Below, in pieces: positions 1 to 8,975 of a stretch of 64,000 bases of DNA. The notes under the pieces were generated by a model. That model saw nothing but the letters and a program-made list of their open reading frames with translations. It did not search any database and was not told the DNA's origin. Source of the DNA: Spirochaeta isovalerica (GTDB lineage Bacteria; Spirochaetota; Spirochaetia; DSM-2461); contig NZ_JACHGJ010000002.1 in NCBI RefSeq assembly GCF_014207565.1, positions 310,001-374,000 of the forward strand, in the 5' to 3' direction. Positions within the stretch are counted from its first letter, which is position 1, and every line of letters starts with the position of its first letter. A program made the translations under genes and the position numbers.

Positions 1-201
1 CTCATCTATCTGAATATCTACAGCCGGATACAGGCCCGCAAAATGGATATAGCCCGGAAAACTATCAGACAGGTAACGCTGATCTCACTCATCGTTCCCC
101 TTATTCTCTGTCCTCTTTTCCGCTATTTCCTTCTGGTTCCGCTACCTGTCGAGGGGGGGATCATCAAACTGATGAACCTCGTCTATTACGCCGTGCGCTA
201 A
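1..201 (+). CDS. tctB: Tripartite tricarboxylate transporter small membrane subunit, TctB family (3' part)
   Basis: The gene runs in from the left edge; only the last 66 codons are present, read in the frame starting at base 1 and ending with TAA at 199-201. The fragment has a basic stretch (QARKMDIARKT) followed by one hydrophobic segment and the sequence FLLVPLPVEGG, which resembles the end of TctB (DUF1468) proteins, where the last helix precedes an LPxG-like loop. TctB is the small membrane subunit of the TTT carboxylate uptake system and works with TctA and a periplasmic TctC. It lies 16 bp before tctA, as expected for this operon. The family call rests on the context plus this short tail. 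Confidence 0.75.
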   Translation, partial: LIYLNIYSRIQARKMDIARKTIRQVTLISLIVPLILCPLFRYFLLVPLPVEGGIIKLMNLVYYAVR

Positions 202-217
202 ATAATAGGAGAAAAAT

Positions 218-1771
218 ATGGGTTTTCTGGAACCTTTGCAGATATTTTTTATGAGCATAGTCGGATTGGTCGCCAATCCGGTTAACATACTGATCCTTTT
301 CGGATCGGTTATTATGGGTATCATTTTCGGCGCGACGCCGGGACTGACTGCCACACTGGGAGTCGCTTTGCTGACGACTCTCACATACGGAATGGATGTT
401 TCAACCGCCATGGTCGCCCTTATGGGAATTTATGTCGGCGGTGTCTACGGCGGAAGCTATACGGCCGTTCTTGTCAATATTCCCGGGACCGCCGCTTCGG
501 CAGCTACGGCTCTCGACGGCTATCCCCTGGCACGGAAAGGGCAGGCTGGACGGGCTCTCGGTCTGACGACGACGGCATCGGCCATCGGTACGGTTATCGG
601 TATGGTGTTCGTCGTCATGCTGTCTCCGGTTATCTCGGCCCTCGCCCTGGAATTCACATCCTTCGAGTTTTTCCTGCTGGCGCTATTCGGAATTGTCATC
701 AGCGGAACCCTGACTAGTCAGGATCTGGTTTACAAAGGGTGGATCGCCGGTCTCATCGGACTTTTCCTGGCCACGATCGGCCGGGACAGCCTTCAGTTTT
801 TTCCGCGCTACACCTTCGGAATGAGCGAACTGGAAGGGGGGCTCGATCTGGTTCCCGTCCTCATCGGAGCATTCGGTATCCCCCAGATCATGCAGACCAT
901 CCGGGACAATTTTAAAATATCCGAGACGAGCGAGTTTAAAAAGATTCTGCCCGAGTGGAAAACCATCGGAAAAAATATTCCCACCATCCTCAGGTCATCC
1001 CTTATAGGAGTGGGTATTGGAGCGGTTCCCGGCATAGGTGAAGATATCGCCGGTTGGGTTTCCTATGGAACAGCCAAGAAAGCCAGCAAGCACCCCGAAG
1101 AATTCGGAAAAGGGGCCGTGGAAGCGGTCATTGCCACGGAAACGGCCAACAATTCCTGTATCGGCGGAGCCATGATTCCCCTGCTCAATCTGGGAATACC
1201 AGGCAGTCCTCCCGCGGCCATGCTCCTCGGCGCCTTCATGCTTCACGGCATACAGCCGGGACCGATGCTCAATATCGACAGACCGACTTTCGTTCTGGAG
1301 ATTACGGCCATCCTTCTTCTGGCGTCCATAGCCATGTGGGTGAGCGGAATTTTCCTGTCCAAACAGGTTGTTAAAGTACTCAAAGTTCCCACATCGCTGT
1401 TTATGCCTATCATTGCGGTACTGTGCGTCATCGGGTCCTACGCTCTGGGAATGAGGGTGTTCAACCTCTACCTTATGCTCCCCATCGGTATACTGGCTTA
1501 TTTCCTGTCGGAGATGAAATATCCCATCGCTCCCCTGATTATCGGAGTGATCCTGGGAGACATGTGCGACCAGAACCTGAGACGGGCCCTTATGGTTTCC
1601 CAGGGCAGCTTTATGCCTGTTTTCCAGAGACCGGTCTCTCTGGTTCTGATTCTGGTAATCGCCATTCTCATAGCCGGACAGATTCCTGCATTTCAGAGAT
1701 TTCAGGTCAGAGTGAAAGAAGGAGTTGTCTCGCTCTTTAAAAAAAAAGAGAAAAGCGCTGACAACGCATAA
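218..1771 (+). CDS. tctA: Tripartite tricarboxylate transporter large permease, TctA family
   Basis: 517-residue integral membrane protein of usual TctA length. It imports a carboxylate (citrate, tartrate, aromatic acids and others are known substrates of the family) by a cation gradient, with substrate delivered by a periplasmic TctC protein not visible here. The N-terminal third carries the Gly/Pro-rich TctA signature (GATPGLTATLG, then GGVYGGSYTAVLVNIPGT), repeated in variant form near residues 270-330 (GIGAVPGIGEDIAGW; NLGIPGSPPAAMLLGA), the typical two-half organisation. The charged tail is Lys-rich. The start follows an AGGAG-type site about 7 bp upstream. It sits between tctB and a split transketolase, so the carboxylate may feed that pathway. 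The substrate cannot be read from sequence. Confidence 0.95.
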   Translation: MGFLEPLQIFFMSIVGLVANPVNILILFGSVIMGIIFGATPGLTATLGVALLTTLTYGMDVSTAMVALMGIYVGGVYGGSYTAVLVNIPGTAASAATALDGYPLARKGQAGRALGLTTTASAIGTVIGMVFVVMLSPVISALALEFTSFEFFLLALFGIVISGTLTSQDLVYKGWIAGLIGLFLATIGRDSLQFFPRYTFGMSELEGGLDLVPVLIGAFGIPQIMQTIRDNFKISETSEFKKILPEWKTIGKNIPTILRSSLIGVGIGAVPGIGEDIAGWVSYGTAKKASKHPEEFGKGAVEAVIATETANNSCIGGAMIPLLNLGIPGSPPAAMLLGAFMLHGIQPGPMLNIDRPTFVLEITAILLLASIAMWVSGIFLSKQVVKVLKVPTSLFMPIIAVLCVIGSYALGMRVFNLYLMLPIGILAYFLSEMKYPIAPLIIGVILGDMCDQNLRRALMVSQGSFMPVFQRPVSLVLILVIAILIAGQIPAFQRFQVRVKEGVVSLFKKKEKSADNA

Positions 1772-1799
1772 CTGAACAATCCTTTTACGGAGAAAAATT

Positions 1800-2636
1800 A
1801 TGAATAAGAATGACAAAGCAGTCATGTTGCGGGAAAAAGCCCGAGAACTGCGCAAAACTGCTCTTACTATGATACATACGGCCGGATCCGGCCATCCCGG
1901 AGGCTCCCTTTCGGCAGCCGATTTTATGGCGGCGCTCTACTTTGACGAACTGAATATCCGCCCCGAAGACCCGAAGTGGCCCGACAGAGACCGGTTTGTT
2001 CTCTCCAAAGGCCATGTCTGCCCCATCCTCTACTCATCTCTGGCTCTGCGGGAGTATTTTCCCTATGAGACCATCTACACGCTGAGAAAACAGGGATCGA
2101 TCCTTCAGGGACACCCCGATATGAAAGTCTGCCCCGGCGTGGACATCAGCACCGGATCGCTGGGTCAGGGGCTTTCGACTGCGGTCGGCATGGCTCTGGC
2201 CGGGAAAAGAGACGGACGGAGCTACAGGGTTTTCTGTCTGGTCGGTGACGGAGAGTGCCAGGAAGGGCAGATCTGGGAAGCTGTTCAGTCCGCTGTTAAA
2301 TATGAACTGGATAACCTGGTTATCATCGTAGACAACAATAATCTGCAGAACGACAACACCTGTGATGTGGTCATGCCTACGGGAGATCTGAGGCTCAAGT
2401 TTGAAGCCTTCGGCTGCGAAGCCTATGGAATCGACGGGCACGATATGGATCAGATCGTCGAAGTTCTGGATACAATCAGGGAAAGTGATAAAAAACTACC
2501 CAAAGTGATCGTCGGCAAGACAGTTAAGGGCAAGGGCGTTTCCTTTATGGAAAATGTGGTTCAGTGGCATGGAATGGCTCCCGACAAGGAGCAGTTCGCC
2601 ACAGCCATAAAAGATGTTGAAGAGGTGACGGTATGA
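1800..2636 (+). CDS. Transketolase, N-terminal (TPP-binding) subunit
   Basis: 278-residue protein equal to the first domain of transketolase. Visible motifs: GHPGGS (31-36), SKGH (69-72), TGSLGQGLS (118-126) and the thiamine diphosphate/Mg motif beginning GDGE (149) and ending in the NNN cluster about 30 residues later. Transketolase moves two-carbon ketol units between sugar phosphates or related sugars; in many bacteria and archaea it is split into two chains, as here. It overlaps the next gene by 4 bp, so both chains should be made together. Position between a TTT transporter and a hydroxyacid dehydrogenase suggests a catabolic rather than a housekeeping copy. A related function such as apulose-4-phosphate transketolase or a DXP synthase-like reaction cannot be excluded. 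Confidence 0.93.
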   Translation: MNKNDKAVMLREKARELRKTALTMIHTAGSGHPGGSLSAADFMAALYFDELNIRPEDPKWPDRDRFVLSKGHVCPILYSSLALREYFPYETIYTLRKQGSILQGHPDMKVCPGVDISTGSLGQGLSTAVGMALAGKRDGRSYRVFCLVGDGECQEGQIWEAVQSAVKYELDNLVIIVDNNNLQNDNTCDVVMPTGDLRLKFEAFGCEAYGIDGHDMDQIVEVLDTIRESDKKLPKVIVGKTVKGKGVSFMENVVQWHGMAPDKEQFATAIKDVEEVTV

Positions 2637-3562
2637 CAGGTAAAGCGACAAGAGATGCCTACGGGGAAGCGATCCTCGAACTGGGCAGAGATAACAAAGA
2701 TATATATGTAGTGGATGCGGACATCGGCAAATCCTGTAAGACCGTACCCTTTTCGCAGGAACTTCCGAACCAGCATGTCAATGTGGGGATTGCCGAGCAG
2801 AATGCCTGCGGGGTAGCGGCCGGTCTGGCGACCTGCGGGAAAATCCCTTTTGTGACGACCTATGCGGTTTTCGGTTCCATGAGGATGTCCGAGCAGATCC
2901 GCCAGGAAGTGTGCTACCCGAAGCTGAATGTAAAAATCGCCTGTTCCCACGGGGGATTCACCCCCGCCAACGACGGCGCCAGCCATCAGGGCGTTGAGGA
3001 TATGGGCGTGCTCCGTTCCATTCCCGGCATGACTGTGCTGATGCCGGCAGACTTCTATTCAGCCAAGAAGCTCGTTAAAGCCGCAGCCGCCTACAATGGT
3101 GCTGTCTATCTTCGGTTTACCAGAGATCCTGTCCCTTTCATCTATGATGAGAACGCCGAGTTTGAGATCGGGAAAGCTGTGAAGCTGAAGGAGGGGAAGG
3201 ATGTCGCGATCATCGCCAACGGAGATATCATGTCCGTTGCCCTGAAAGCGGCTGAAGAGTTGGAAGCGAAGGGACATTCGGTGCGCCTGCTGGATATGCA
3301 CACCATAAAGCCCCTCGATGAAGAGGCGGTCAATACCTGTATCGAAGAGATCGGGAAGATCATCACTGTGGAAGACCACAATATCCTCAACGGTCTGGGA
3401 AGCGCTGTTTGTGAAATGGTTGCCGAAAAAGGGAAGGGGATTGTCAAGCGGATTGGTATTCGCGACCAGTTCGGAGAATCGGCCCCCTACGAGTATCTGC
3501 TGGAAAAGAACGGCATTACTGTAGATAATATAGTGAAGTCTGCAGAAAGGATGTTCCAATAG
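2633..3562 (+). CDS. Transketolase, C-terminal (pyrimidine-binding) subunit
   Basis: 309-residue partner of the preceding gene. It has the pyrimidine-binding domain with the family Glu in VGIAEQN (E55), which activates the thiamine cofactor, the GGFTPANDGASHQ loop that closes over substrate, and a C-terminal transketolase domain (about 190-305). Start ATG overlaps the upstream stop by 4 bp (ATGA-type coupling), and the stop TAG abuts the next ATG directly. The pair forms an alpha2-beta2 type cytoplasmic enzyme in known split systems. No missing catalytic residues were noticed. Confidence 0.93.
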   Translation: MTGKATRDAYGEAILELGRDNKDIYVVDADIGKSCKTVPFSQELPNQHVNVGIAEQNACGVAAGLATCGKIPFVTTYAVFGSMRMSEQIRQEVCYPKLNVKIACSHGGFTPANDGASHQGVEDMGVLRSIPGMTVLMPADFYSAKKLVKAAAAYNGAVYLRFTRDPVPFIYDENAEFEIGKAVKLKEGKDVAIIANGDIMSVALKAAEELEAKGHSVRLLDMHTIKPLDEEAVNTCIEEIGKIITVEDHNILNGLGSAVCEMVAEKGKGIVKRIGIRDQFGESAPYEYLLEKNGITVDNIVKSAERMFQ

Positions 3563-4519
3563 ATGAAAATAGTAGTTCTTGACGGATACACCCTCAATCC
3601 GGGAGATCTCTCCTGGGAGGGTTTTGAAAATCTCGGTGAGTTCACCTGTTATGACAGAACCGAAGAGAAGGATATAGTCAGCCGGATCGGGGATGCAGAG
3701 CTGGTCATTACCAATAAGACCCCTGTTTCGGCAGAGACCATTGCCGCCTGTCCCAACATTAAGTATATCGGTGTTCTGGCAACGGGTTACAATGTTGTCG
3801 ATGTGGAAGCTGCTGCGGCCCGACATATCCCTGTAACCAATATTCCCACTTACGGAACTACAGCGGTGGCTCAGTTCGCCTTTGCGTTGTTACTTAATAT
3901 CTGCCATCACGTTCAGGACCACAGCAATGCGGTTTTCCAGGGGCGCTGGACGGCGGCTCCCGACTTCTGCTTCTGGGATTTTCCCCTGATGGAACTGGCC
4001 GGCAAGACCATGGGGATTATCGGTTACGGGCGGATCGGCCAGGCAACGGGAAAAATCGCTCAGGCTTTCGGAATGAAAGTCCTGGCTTATGATGATTACC
4101 GGAATGCCGATCTGGAGTGTGAAACCATGGCTTATGCTTCGCTTGATGATCTGCTGGAGCAGTCCGATGTCATTTCCCTCCACTGTCCGCTTTTCGAGTC
4201 GACAAAAGGGATTATCAATAAGGGCAATATCGCAAAGATGAAGGACGGGGTGATCATTATCAACACATCCCGCGGGCCGCTGATCGTGGAAGAGGATCTG
4301 GCGGAAGCTCTGAACTCGGGTAAGGTGAGAGCGGCGGGTCTCGATGTGGTTTCTACAGAACCGATCCGGGAAGACAATGTTCTGCTTAAGGCAAAGAACT
4401 GTCTGATAACGCCACATATCGCCTGGGCTCCTCTCGAGTCGCGGTCGAGGCTTATGAATATCGCTGTTGATAATCTGAAATCCTTTCTGGACGGGGCGGT
4501 TGTGAACAGGGTTAATTGA
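3563..4519 (+). CDS. D-isomer specific 2-hydroxyacid dehydrogenase (glycerate/hydroxypyruvate type)
   Basis: 318-residue NAD-dependent dehydrogenase. The Rossmann motif GYGRIG-like GxGxxG lies at 154-159, and the catalytic triad is complete: Arg237 (NTSRGP), Glu266 (VSTEP) and His285 (TPHIAWAP). The family reduces 2-keto acids to D-2-hydroxy acids or the reverse. The spacing and the LATGYNVVD segment resemble glycerate dehydrogenase (HprA). It is the last gene of the tct-transketolase operon, starting at the base after the upstream stop, and is followed by a strong intrinsic terminator. The operon therefore looks like uptake and breakdown of a carboxylate or sugar acid through hydroxypyruvate/glycerate-type intermediates; that pathway is an inference. 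Confidence 0.9.
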   Translation: MKIVVLDGYTLNPGDLSWEGFENLGEFTCYDRTEEKDIVSRIGDAELVITNKTPVSAETIAACPNIKYIGVLATGYNVVDVEAAAARHIPVTNIPTYGTTAVAQFAFALLLNICHHVQDHSNAVFQGRWTAAPDFCFWDFPLMELAGKTMGIIGYGRIGQATGKIAQAFGMKVLAYDDYRNADLECETMAYASLDDLLEQSDVISLHCPLFESTKGIINKGNIAKMKDGVIIINTSRGPLIVEEDLAEALNSGKVRAAGLDVVSTEPIREDNVLLKAKNCLITPHIAWAPLESRSRLMNIAVDNLKSFLDGAVVNRVN

Positions 4520-4536
4520 TTCTGAGATATTATGGA

Positions 4537-4570
4537 AAAGGGCAATCAAATGTTTGATTGCCCTTTTTTT
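4537..4570 (+). terminator. Rho-independent terminator of the tct-transketolase operon
   Basis: Perfect hairpin with arms 4540-4550 (GGGCAATCAAA) and 4553-4563, a 2-base loop, and a run of seven T (4564-4570); the A's at 4537-4539 can extend the stem. It lies 18 bp after the dehydrogenase stop. Confidence 0.93.
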
Positions 4571-4716
4571 CTGTTTAGTAAGGAGGTCTTTACACTCTTC
4601 AGTCATGTCATAGACCATTGACGATAAGATTCTTGACAGCGGTTACCAAAAAAAACTGGTTTTTCTCATACGTGAGTTATATTAGTCGTAAGACTTTAGT
4701 ATTAGATGAGGTGCTC

Positions 4717-5196
4717 ATGACCGGACCCATACTGTCAGGCCTGCTGTTTTCACTTTCCGTTATTCTCTTAAGTTTTTTCAAACCGGGAAGCTGCCGGGTT
4801 TTTATCGGCTTTTTTTTTATTATTTCCGGTGCCGTCGTCAATCTCACATTAATAATCATACGACCTTTTTTCGTCTATCAGTACGGCATGACGGCCCGCC
4901 TTGAACTGTATCGAGACTTTACCGAGAGGGTCATCGGAGTCAATCCCATCCTGTTCGGCGTCCTGCTCATTCTCTTCGAGTTGACTGTGGGGATGATGAT
5001 TCTCGGTAAAAAGCGATGGGTGACCGGGGGCCTGTTGCTGGCCTCTCTGTTTATGGTGATCCTCATTCCCCTTCAGGCTTATCGTTTCGCCTGGGCGCTA
5101 TCCGTGCCCTCTCTTCTCTTCCTTATGAGAGGGAACTACGGTAAAAGTCTGATTGATATGGTGAGGGAGAGAAGAGAAGGAGCGAAAACCGATTAA
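4717..5196 (+). CDS. Unknown small integral membrane protein
   Basis: 159 residues from ATG 4717, chosen because GAGGTG lies about 5 bp upstream; a longer reading from 4618 has no ribosome site and a non-membrane, unlikely N-terminus. At least four hydrophobic segments are visible (near residues 5-25, 28-50, 84-105 and 114-150), and a short basic cytoplasmic tail ends in ERREGAKTD. I do not recognise a family. Its last 4 bp overlap the end of a convergent unknown gene. A TTGACA sequence sits at 4633-4638 but no convincing -10 follows. Confidence 0.6.
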   Translation: MTGPILSGLLFSLSVILLSFFKPGSCRVFIGFFFIISGAVVNLTLIIIRPFFVYQYGMTARLELYRDFTERVIGVNPILFGVLLILFELTVGMMILGKKRWVTGGLLLASLFMVILIPLQAYRFAWALSVPSLLFLMRGNYGKSLIDMVRERREGAKTD

Positions 5197-5510
5197 AATT
5201 CCTTATAAGCCAGATACATTTTGTCTTTATTGCGGATAATGACAGCTTCTTCGGGAAAATTCAGTTTTATGGAAAGCGATTCGGAAACCAGAATTGTACC
5301 CATGGGACATTCGTTGAGCAGATGGAAATCCGCCTTTCCGATCTGGCCTTCGCCTTGATTGAGTTTTTCTATGGACTGCCCGGCGTAAAGATCCATTTGC
5401 AGGTCGCGGGTATAGAGATCCAGATCCTCTCCGTCATTGGGATGGATGGCCAGTTCGATATCCTTGAATTTCTTTTCCACTACTATATTCATCAGTTCCG
5501 TGTGTTCCAT
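5193..5510 (-). CDS. Unknown 105-residue cytoplasmic protein
   Basis: Small acidic protein without membrane segments or signal peptide. It has alternating short strands and helices, a single Cys in the middle (NECPMGT), and ends YLAYKEF. No family is recognised. It is encoded between the convergent membrane protein (4 bp overlap) and the gamma-glutamyltransferase-like gene on the same strand, 48 bp downstream of the latter, so it may be its operon partner. The composition is coding-like. Confidence 0.6.
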   Translation of the reverse strand: MEHTELMNIVVEKKFKDIELAIHPNDGEDLDLYTRDLQMDLYAGQSIEKLNQGEGQIGKADFHLLNECPMGTILVSESLSIKLNFPEEAVIIRNKDKMYLAYKEF

Positions 5511-5558
5511 GTATTAAGAATAATTCGCGGGATTCCGGATTTCAACAGTTTCATTTGA

Positions 5559-7172
5559 TTAAAAAGTCAAAACTGCGCTGTCGGCTCGTCCTTCTGTTCC
5601 TCCCCACAGCACTCCCCCGGAATCCCGCCATATAATCTGGCCCCTTCCGAAAAGAGCCGCGTTGTGGCTGTAGGAAATCTCATGGCCTTTTCTCTCCAGT
5701 GCCCGAACCGTTTCGGACGGCACATCCGGTTCAACCAGTACCTTTTTTCCTTCCATCCACTGCCATCGGGGAGCATCGAGAGCGCTCTGGGGATTCATAT
5801 GATAATCCACCGTATTCATGATAACCTGAAGATGTCCCTGAGGCTGCATAAAACCGCCCATAACACCGAAAGGACCCACGGCTTTGCCTTCTTTTGTAAG
5901 AAAACCCGGAATGATAGTGTGGTAAGGTTTTTTTCCCGGTTCCAGGCAATTGGGATGCCTGCGGTCAAGAGAGAAACTGTGACCGCGGTTTTGCAGGCTG
6001 ATGCCTGTGCCCTGTACGACGAGACCCGAACCGAAGCCCATATAATTGCTCTGGATAAAGGAAACCATGTTCCCCTCTCCGTCGGCTGTGGCCAGATAAA
6101 CTGTTCCTCCCCGGGGGGGAGTTCCCGGTTCAGGCTCTAAAGCCTTATTCCCGATCAGTTTTCGCCGCTCTCTGGAATACTGTTCCGACAGGAGAGCGTC
6201 TGTTGAGATTTTCATTGTATCCGGATCGGTAATAAATTGCCGTCCATCGGCGAAGGCCAGCTTTATGGCTTCGATCTGGAGATGGAGTCTTTCCGTTTCC
6301 GCCATCGATGATGGATTGTCATTGCCAAGCATGCTGAGTGCCATCAGCGCGACGAGACCCTGACCGTTGGGAGGTAATTCCCAGACATCGTATCCCTTGT
6401 ACGGTACGGAAAGCGGTCTGACCCACTGCGGCTTATGGGCGGCCAGGTCCCCGCTGTTAAGAAATCCTCCGGTCTCCGAGGAAAACCGGACTATTTTATC
6501 CGCCAGGTCCCCTCTGTAAAATGACTCCGCTCCGGTTTCTCCGATTTCCCGGAGAGTGGCACCGTGGTCTTTCATAGTAAAAAGATCACCAGGTTCCGGC
6601 GCTTTGCCTCCGGGGGCGAAGGTTTGAAACCAGGAAGCGAATTGCGGATCTTTCAGGTGCTCCTTGTATATTCCATAAGCCCGTTGCCAGTTGGCACTGA
6701 CATGGGGGGACAGGGGAAATCCCTCTTCGGCATATTTCACCGCCGGTTTCAGAGTTTCCGCCAGAGATAAGCGTCCAAACTTTCTGTTCAGTTCCGCCCA
6801 GCCTCCGGGGACTCCGGGGACTGTTACGGGATACCATCCGAAGCGGGGCATTTCCTTTAGTCCCGCCTTTTCCAGTTCTTCGATGGACAGCGCCAGGGGG
6901 GAACGGCCGCTGGAATTCAGTCCGTGCATTTTTCCGTTCATCCAGACAATGGCGAAATTGTCACCCCCTATGCCGTTTGAGGTCGGTTCAACGACGGTCA
7001 GGCAGGCCGCGGTGGCGATCGCCGCATCGACGGCATTGCCTCCCATCCTGAGAATGTCCAGTCCTGCCTGAGCGGCCAGGTTCTGCGAAGTGGCTACCAT
7101 TCCGTTTTTCCCCACTGTTACATAGCGGCGGGAAGAATGGGGATATTGGAGCGATTGTTCTTTTAAATTCAT
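5559..7172 (-). CDS. ggt: Gamma-glutamyltransferase-like Ntn hydrolase (no signal peptide, YwrD type)
   Basis: 537-residue member of the gamma-glutamyltransferase family, which self-cleaves before a Thr that becomes the nucleophile. The candidate Thr is T357 in PPRGGTVYL, followed by the family pattern ATADGEGN and SFIQSNYMGFGSG. The N-terminal half has the typical GGNAVDAAIATA and NGIGGDNF segments. The N-terminus (MNLKEQSLQY) has no signal peptide, so this is probably a cytoplasmic enzyme like B. subtilis YwrD rather than the periplasmic glutathione-degrading Ggt. It may hydrolyse gamma-glutamyl or cephalosporin-like amide bonds; the substrate is unknown. It lies 10 bp downstream of the ABC permease gene on the same strand, so it might be co-transcribed with the exporter. 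Confidence 0.88.
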   Translation of the reverse strand: MNLKEQSLQYPHSSRRYVTVGKNGMVATSQNLAAQAGLDILRMGGNAVDAAIATAACLTVVEPTSNGIGGDNFAIVWMNGKMHGLNSSGRSPLALSIEELEKAGLKEMPRFGWYPVTVPGVPGGWAELNRKFGRLSLAETLKPAVKYAEEGFPLSPHVSANWQRAYGIYKEHLKDPQFASWFQTFAPGGKAPEPGDLFTMKDHGATLREIGETGAESFYRGDLADKIVRFSSETGGFLNSGDLAAHKPQWVRPLSVPYKGYDVWELPPNGQGLVALMALSMLGNDNPSSMAETERLHLQIEAIKLAFADGRQFITDPDTMKISTDALLSEQYSRERRKLIGNKALEPEPGTPPRGGTVYLATADGEGNMVSFIQSNYMGFGSGLVVQGTGISLQNRGHSFSLDRRHPNCLEPGKKPYHTIIPGFLTKEGKAVGPFGVMGGFMQPQGHLQVIMNTVDYHMNPQSALDAPRWQWMEGKKVLVEPDVPSETVRALERKGHEISYSHNAALFGRGQIIWRDSGGVLWGGTEGRADSAVLTF

Positions 7173-7182
7173 AAGATTTCCT

Positions 7183-7986
7183 TCAGTACTGGACGAGGCT
7201 GCCGTCCTTTTTGGCCCTTTTCAGGGCATGGTGAAAAATATACAGAGAGAGAGGTCCGACGAGAGCTGTAAACAGGAACAGAAAGAGCAGAGATGTTAAT
7301 ATCTGTCTGTCCTGCGGACTAACGAGAAGAATCTCTCTGACGATTTTACTCGAATGGGTCAGGGGAAGCAGCTTGGATATCCATTGTATGCCTTTAGGCA
7401 TGACCTCTACGGGGAAAAGCAGTCCTCCGAGAAAATAACTGGAGGCCCCGAAAAAAGCATTTATGGGATTCCCCTGCTTGAAAACCAGGGTGAAAGAAGC
7501 GGAAACGAGGCCGACGCTTATGAAAGCTCCGAAAGTGAGGACCAGCGATATGAACAGAAGAGCAACCTGTCCCGGGTCGACCGATAGCTTGAGAATGAGG
7601 ATGCTCACACCTATGAGAAAAAAGCTTTCAAAGAAGGATTTGAGGAATGACCAGAGAGAGTTCCCGATGAGAATCGTATAAACTGAATTCGGTGTTATCA
7701 GAAGCGCTTCCAGAGTCCCCTGAACCTGGGCATTGCGGATTTGAGAAGAGAAGGAGTAAAGCCCGGTGGAAACGAATGTGCTGAGTGCCATGCCCAGAAT
7801 GGCAAAGGCGAAGTAGTCGTTCCCGTAACGTTCGAGCTGGATGGAGAAACCGCCGCTGAATGTTTTTCCAACGAAAAAGAGAAAGAGAACAGTTAGCAGG
7901 ATACCGATTAACTGAAGAATGAAACGGAATCGGTAACTCAGCATGGACTGCCAGTCCCGTTTCAGAAAAGCCAGCATTTTATTCAT
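7183..7986 (-). CDS. ABC-2 type exporter, membrane subunit
   Basis: 267-residue permease with six predicted membrane segments and the ABC-2 layout: a cytoplasmic N-terminus (LKRDWQSMLSYRF), a hydrophilic loop near residues 75-100 (SSQIRNAQVQGTLEALLITP), and the conserved region with SYFLGGLLFPVEVMPKGIQWISKLLPLTH. It overlaps the upstream ATPase gene by 8 bp, forming a two-gene exporter. The pair is divergent from the radical SAM/PqqD genes and is the obvious candidate to export a modified peptide made by them. An antibiotic or polysaccharide exporter role is possible from sequence alone. Confidence 0.88.
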   Translation of the reverse strand: MNKMLAFLKRDWQSMLSYRFRFILQLIGILLTVLFLFFVGKTFSGGFSIQLERYGNDYFAFAILGMALSTFVSTGLYSFSSQIRNAQVQGTLEALLITPNSVYTILIGNSLWSFLKSFFESFFLIGVSILILKLSVDPGQVALLFISLVLTFGAFISVGLVSASFTLVFKQGNPINAFFGASSYFLGGLLFPVEVMPKGIQWISKLLPLTHSSKIVREILLVSPQDRQILTSLLFLFLFTALVGPLSLYIFHHALKRAKKDGSLVQY

Positions 7987-8923
7987 CAGGACCCTCCAGA
8001 AAGTGCTTCAGAATATCCATCAGTCCCGGTTCTTCCTTTTTCAGTTCGATCAGGCGGCCGCCGCTCCGGATAAAGTCTTCCATCAGGCTGGAAATTTCCT
8101 CTATCCCCGACTTCAGCCGGAATTCCCAGTCATTGATAATTTCGATTTTCTCTTTCTGTGATTTCTGCCATGAAGAGGGAAGGCTTTCGTGCCGCACTCT
8201 GAAATGATTTTCCTGCTGCACCCGGTTCCTGAGGATTTGCGGGTCGCCTTCCGCGACAATACGTCCCTTGTGAAGCAGAGCTATCCTGTCGGCCAGTTCC
8301 GCCGCTTCATCGAGATCGTGCGTGCAGAGAAAAACGGTCGCTCCCCTTTTGTCCAGGAGAATCTCTCTGACGAAATTGCGGAAATCTTCCCGGGCAATGG
8401 GATCAAGATGATTGGCCGGTTCATCGAGCAGATATAAATCCGGGTCGGACAGGAGCGCTCTGGCAATGTTCAGTTTCTGCTTCATGCCCGCGGAATACTG
8501 GCGGAAGGGTTTATCGGCGTCTTCGTAAAGATTCACTTCTTTCAATACCGAATTTATCGTTTCATCTCTATCGGATATGCCGTAGAGCGAGGCAAAAAAA
8601 TCGAGATTCTGCCTGCCTGTCAGGCGCCAGTAAAAGGATCGGTCGTTGGGGGTCACCAGGCCGACTCCCCTGAAATCCTTTTCCGGTATTTCTATTGATC
8701 CCTTATCCGGGAGTATCAGGCCGGCGAGGATTTTTATCAACGTGGTTTTTCCCGCTCCGTTGGGACCGAGAACACAACACACCGAGCCGCGGGGAATTGT
8801 CAGATCAAGTCCTTTCAGAGCTTTCTGCCGCTCCCCTTTGCGAAAGGGATTGAGATTGGGAACGGGATATTCTTTTTCAATACCTTTTATTCTTATAAAT
8901 GAGGTATGTTCTTTTGCCGCCAT
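7979..8923 (-). CDS. ABC-2 type exporter, ATP-binding subunit
   Basis: 314 residues from the ATG at 8923. The track of extra residues upstream is unlike an ABC N-terminus, and MAAKEHTSF leads directly into the core, though no strong ribosome site is visible for either start. Walker A is GPNGAGKTT, the signature is YSAGMKQKLNIARALL, and Walker B is LYLLDEPANHLD followed by a switch His in CTHDLDEA. A C-terminal extension of about 75 residues (SLPSSWQKSQ to the end) has no clear motif. It powers the permease encoded downstream with an 8 bp overlap. The intergenic space to the divergent nucleotidyltransferase-like gene is only about 50 bp, so the two directions probably share control. Confidence 0.9.
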   Translation of the reverse strand: MAAKEHTSFIRIKGIEKEYPVPNLNPFRKGERQKALKGLDLTIPRGSVCCVLGPNGAGKTTLIKILAGLILPDKGSIEIPEKDFRGVGLVTPNDRSFYWRLTGRQNLDFFASLYGISDRDETINSVLKEVNLYEDADKPFRQYSAGMKQKLNIARALLSDPDLYLLDEPANHLDPIAREDFRNFVREILLDKRGATVFLCTHDLDEAAELADRIALLHKGRIVAEGDPQILRNRVQQENHFRVRHESLPSSWQKSQKEKIEIINDWEFRLKSGIEEISSLMEDFIRSGGRLIELKKEEPGLMDILKHFLEGPDE

Positions 8924-8975
8924 AGGCTTTACTATGCTATAGTTGAGTCTGCAACGCAAGGAATTACGTAAAAAA

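Noticed and set aside
4618-4716. Longer start for the small membrane protein at 4717
   Set aside because: No ribosome site at 4618; the added residues do not look like a membrane protein start, while 4717 has GAGGTG.
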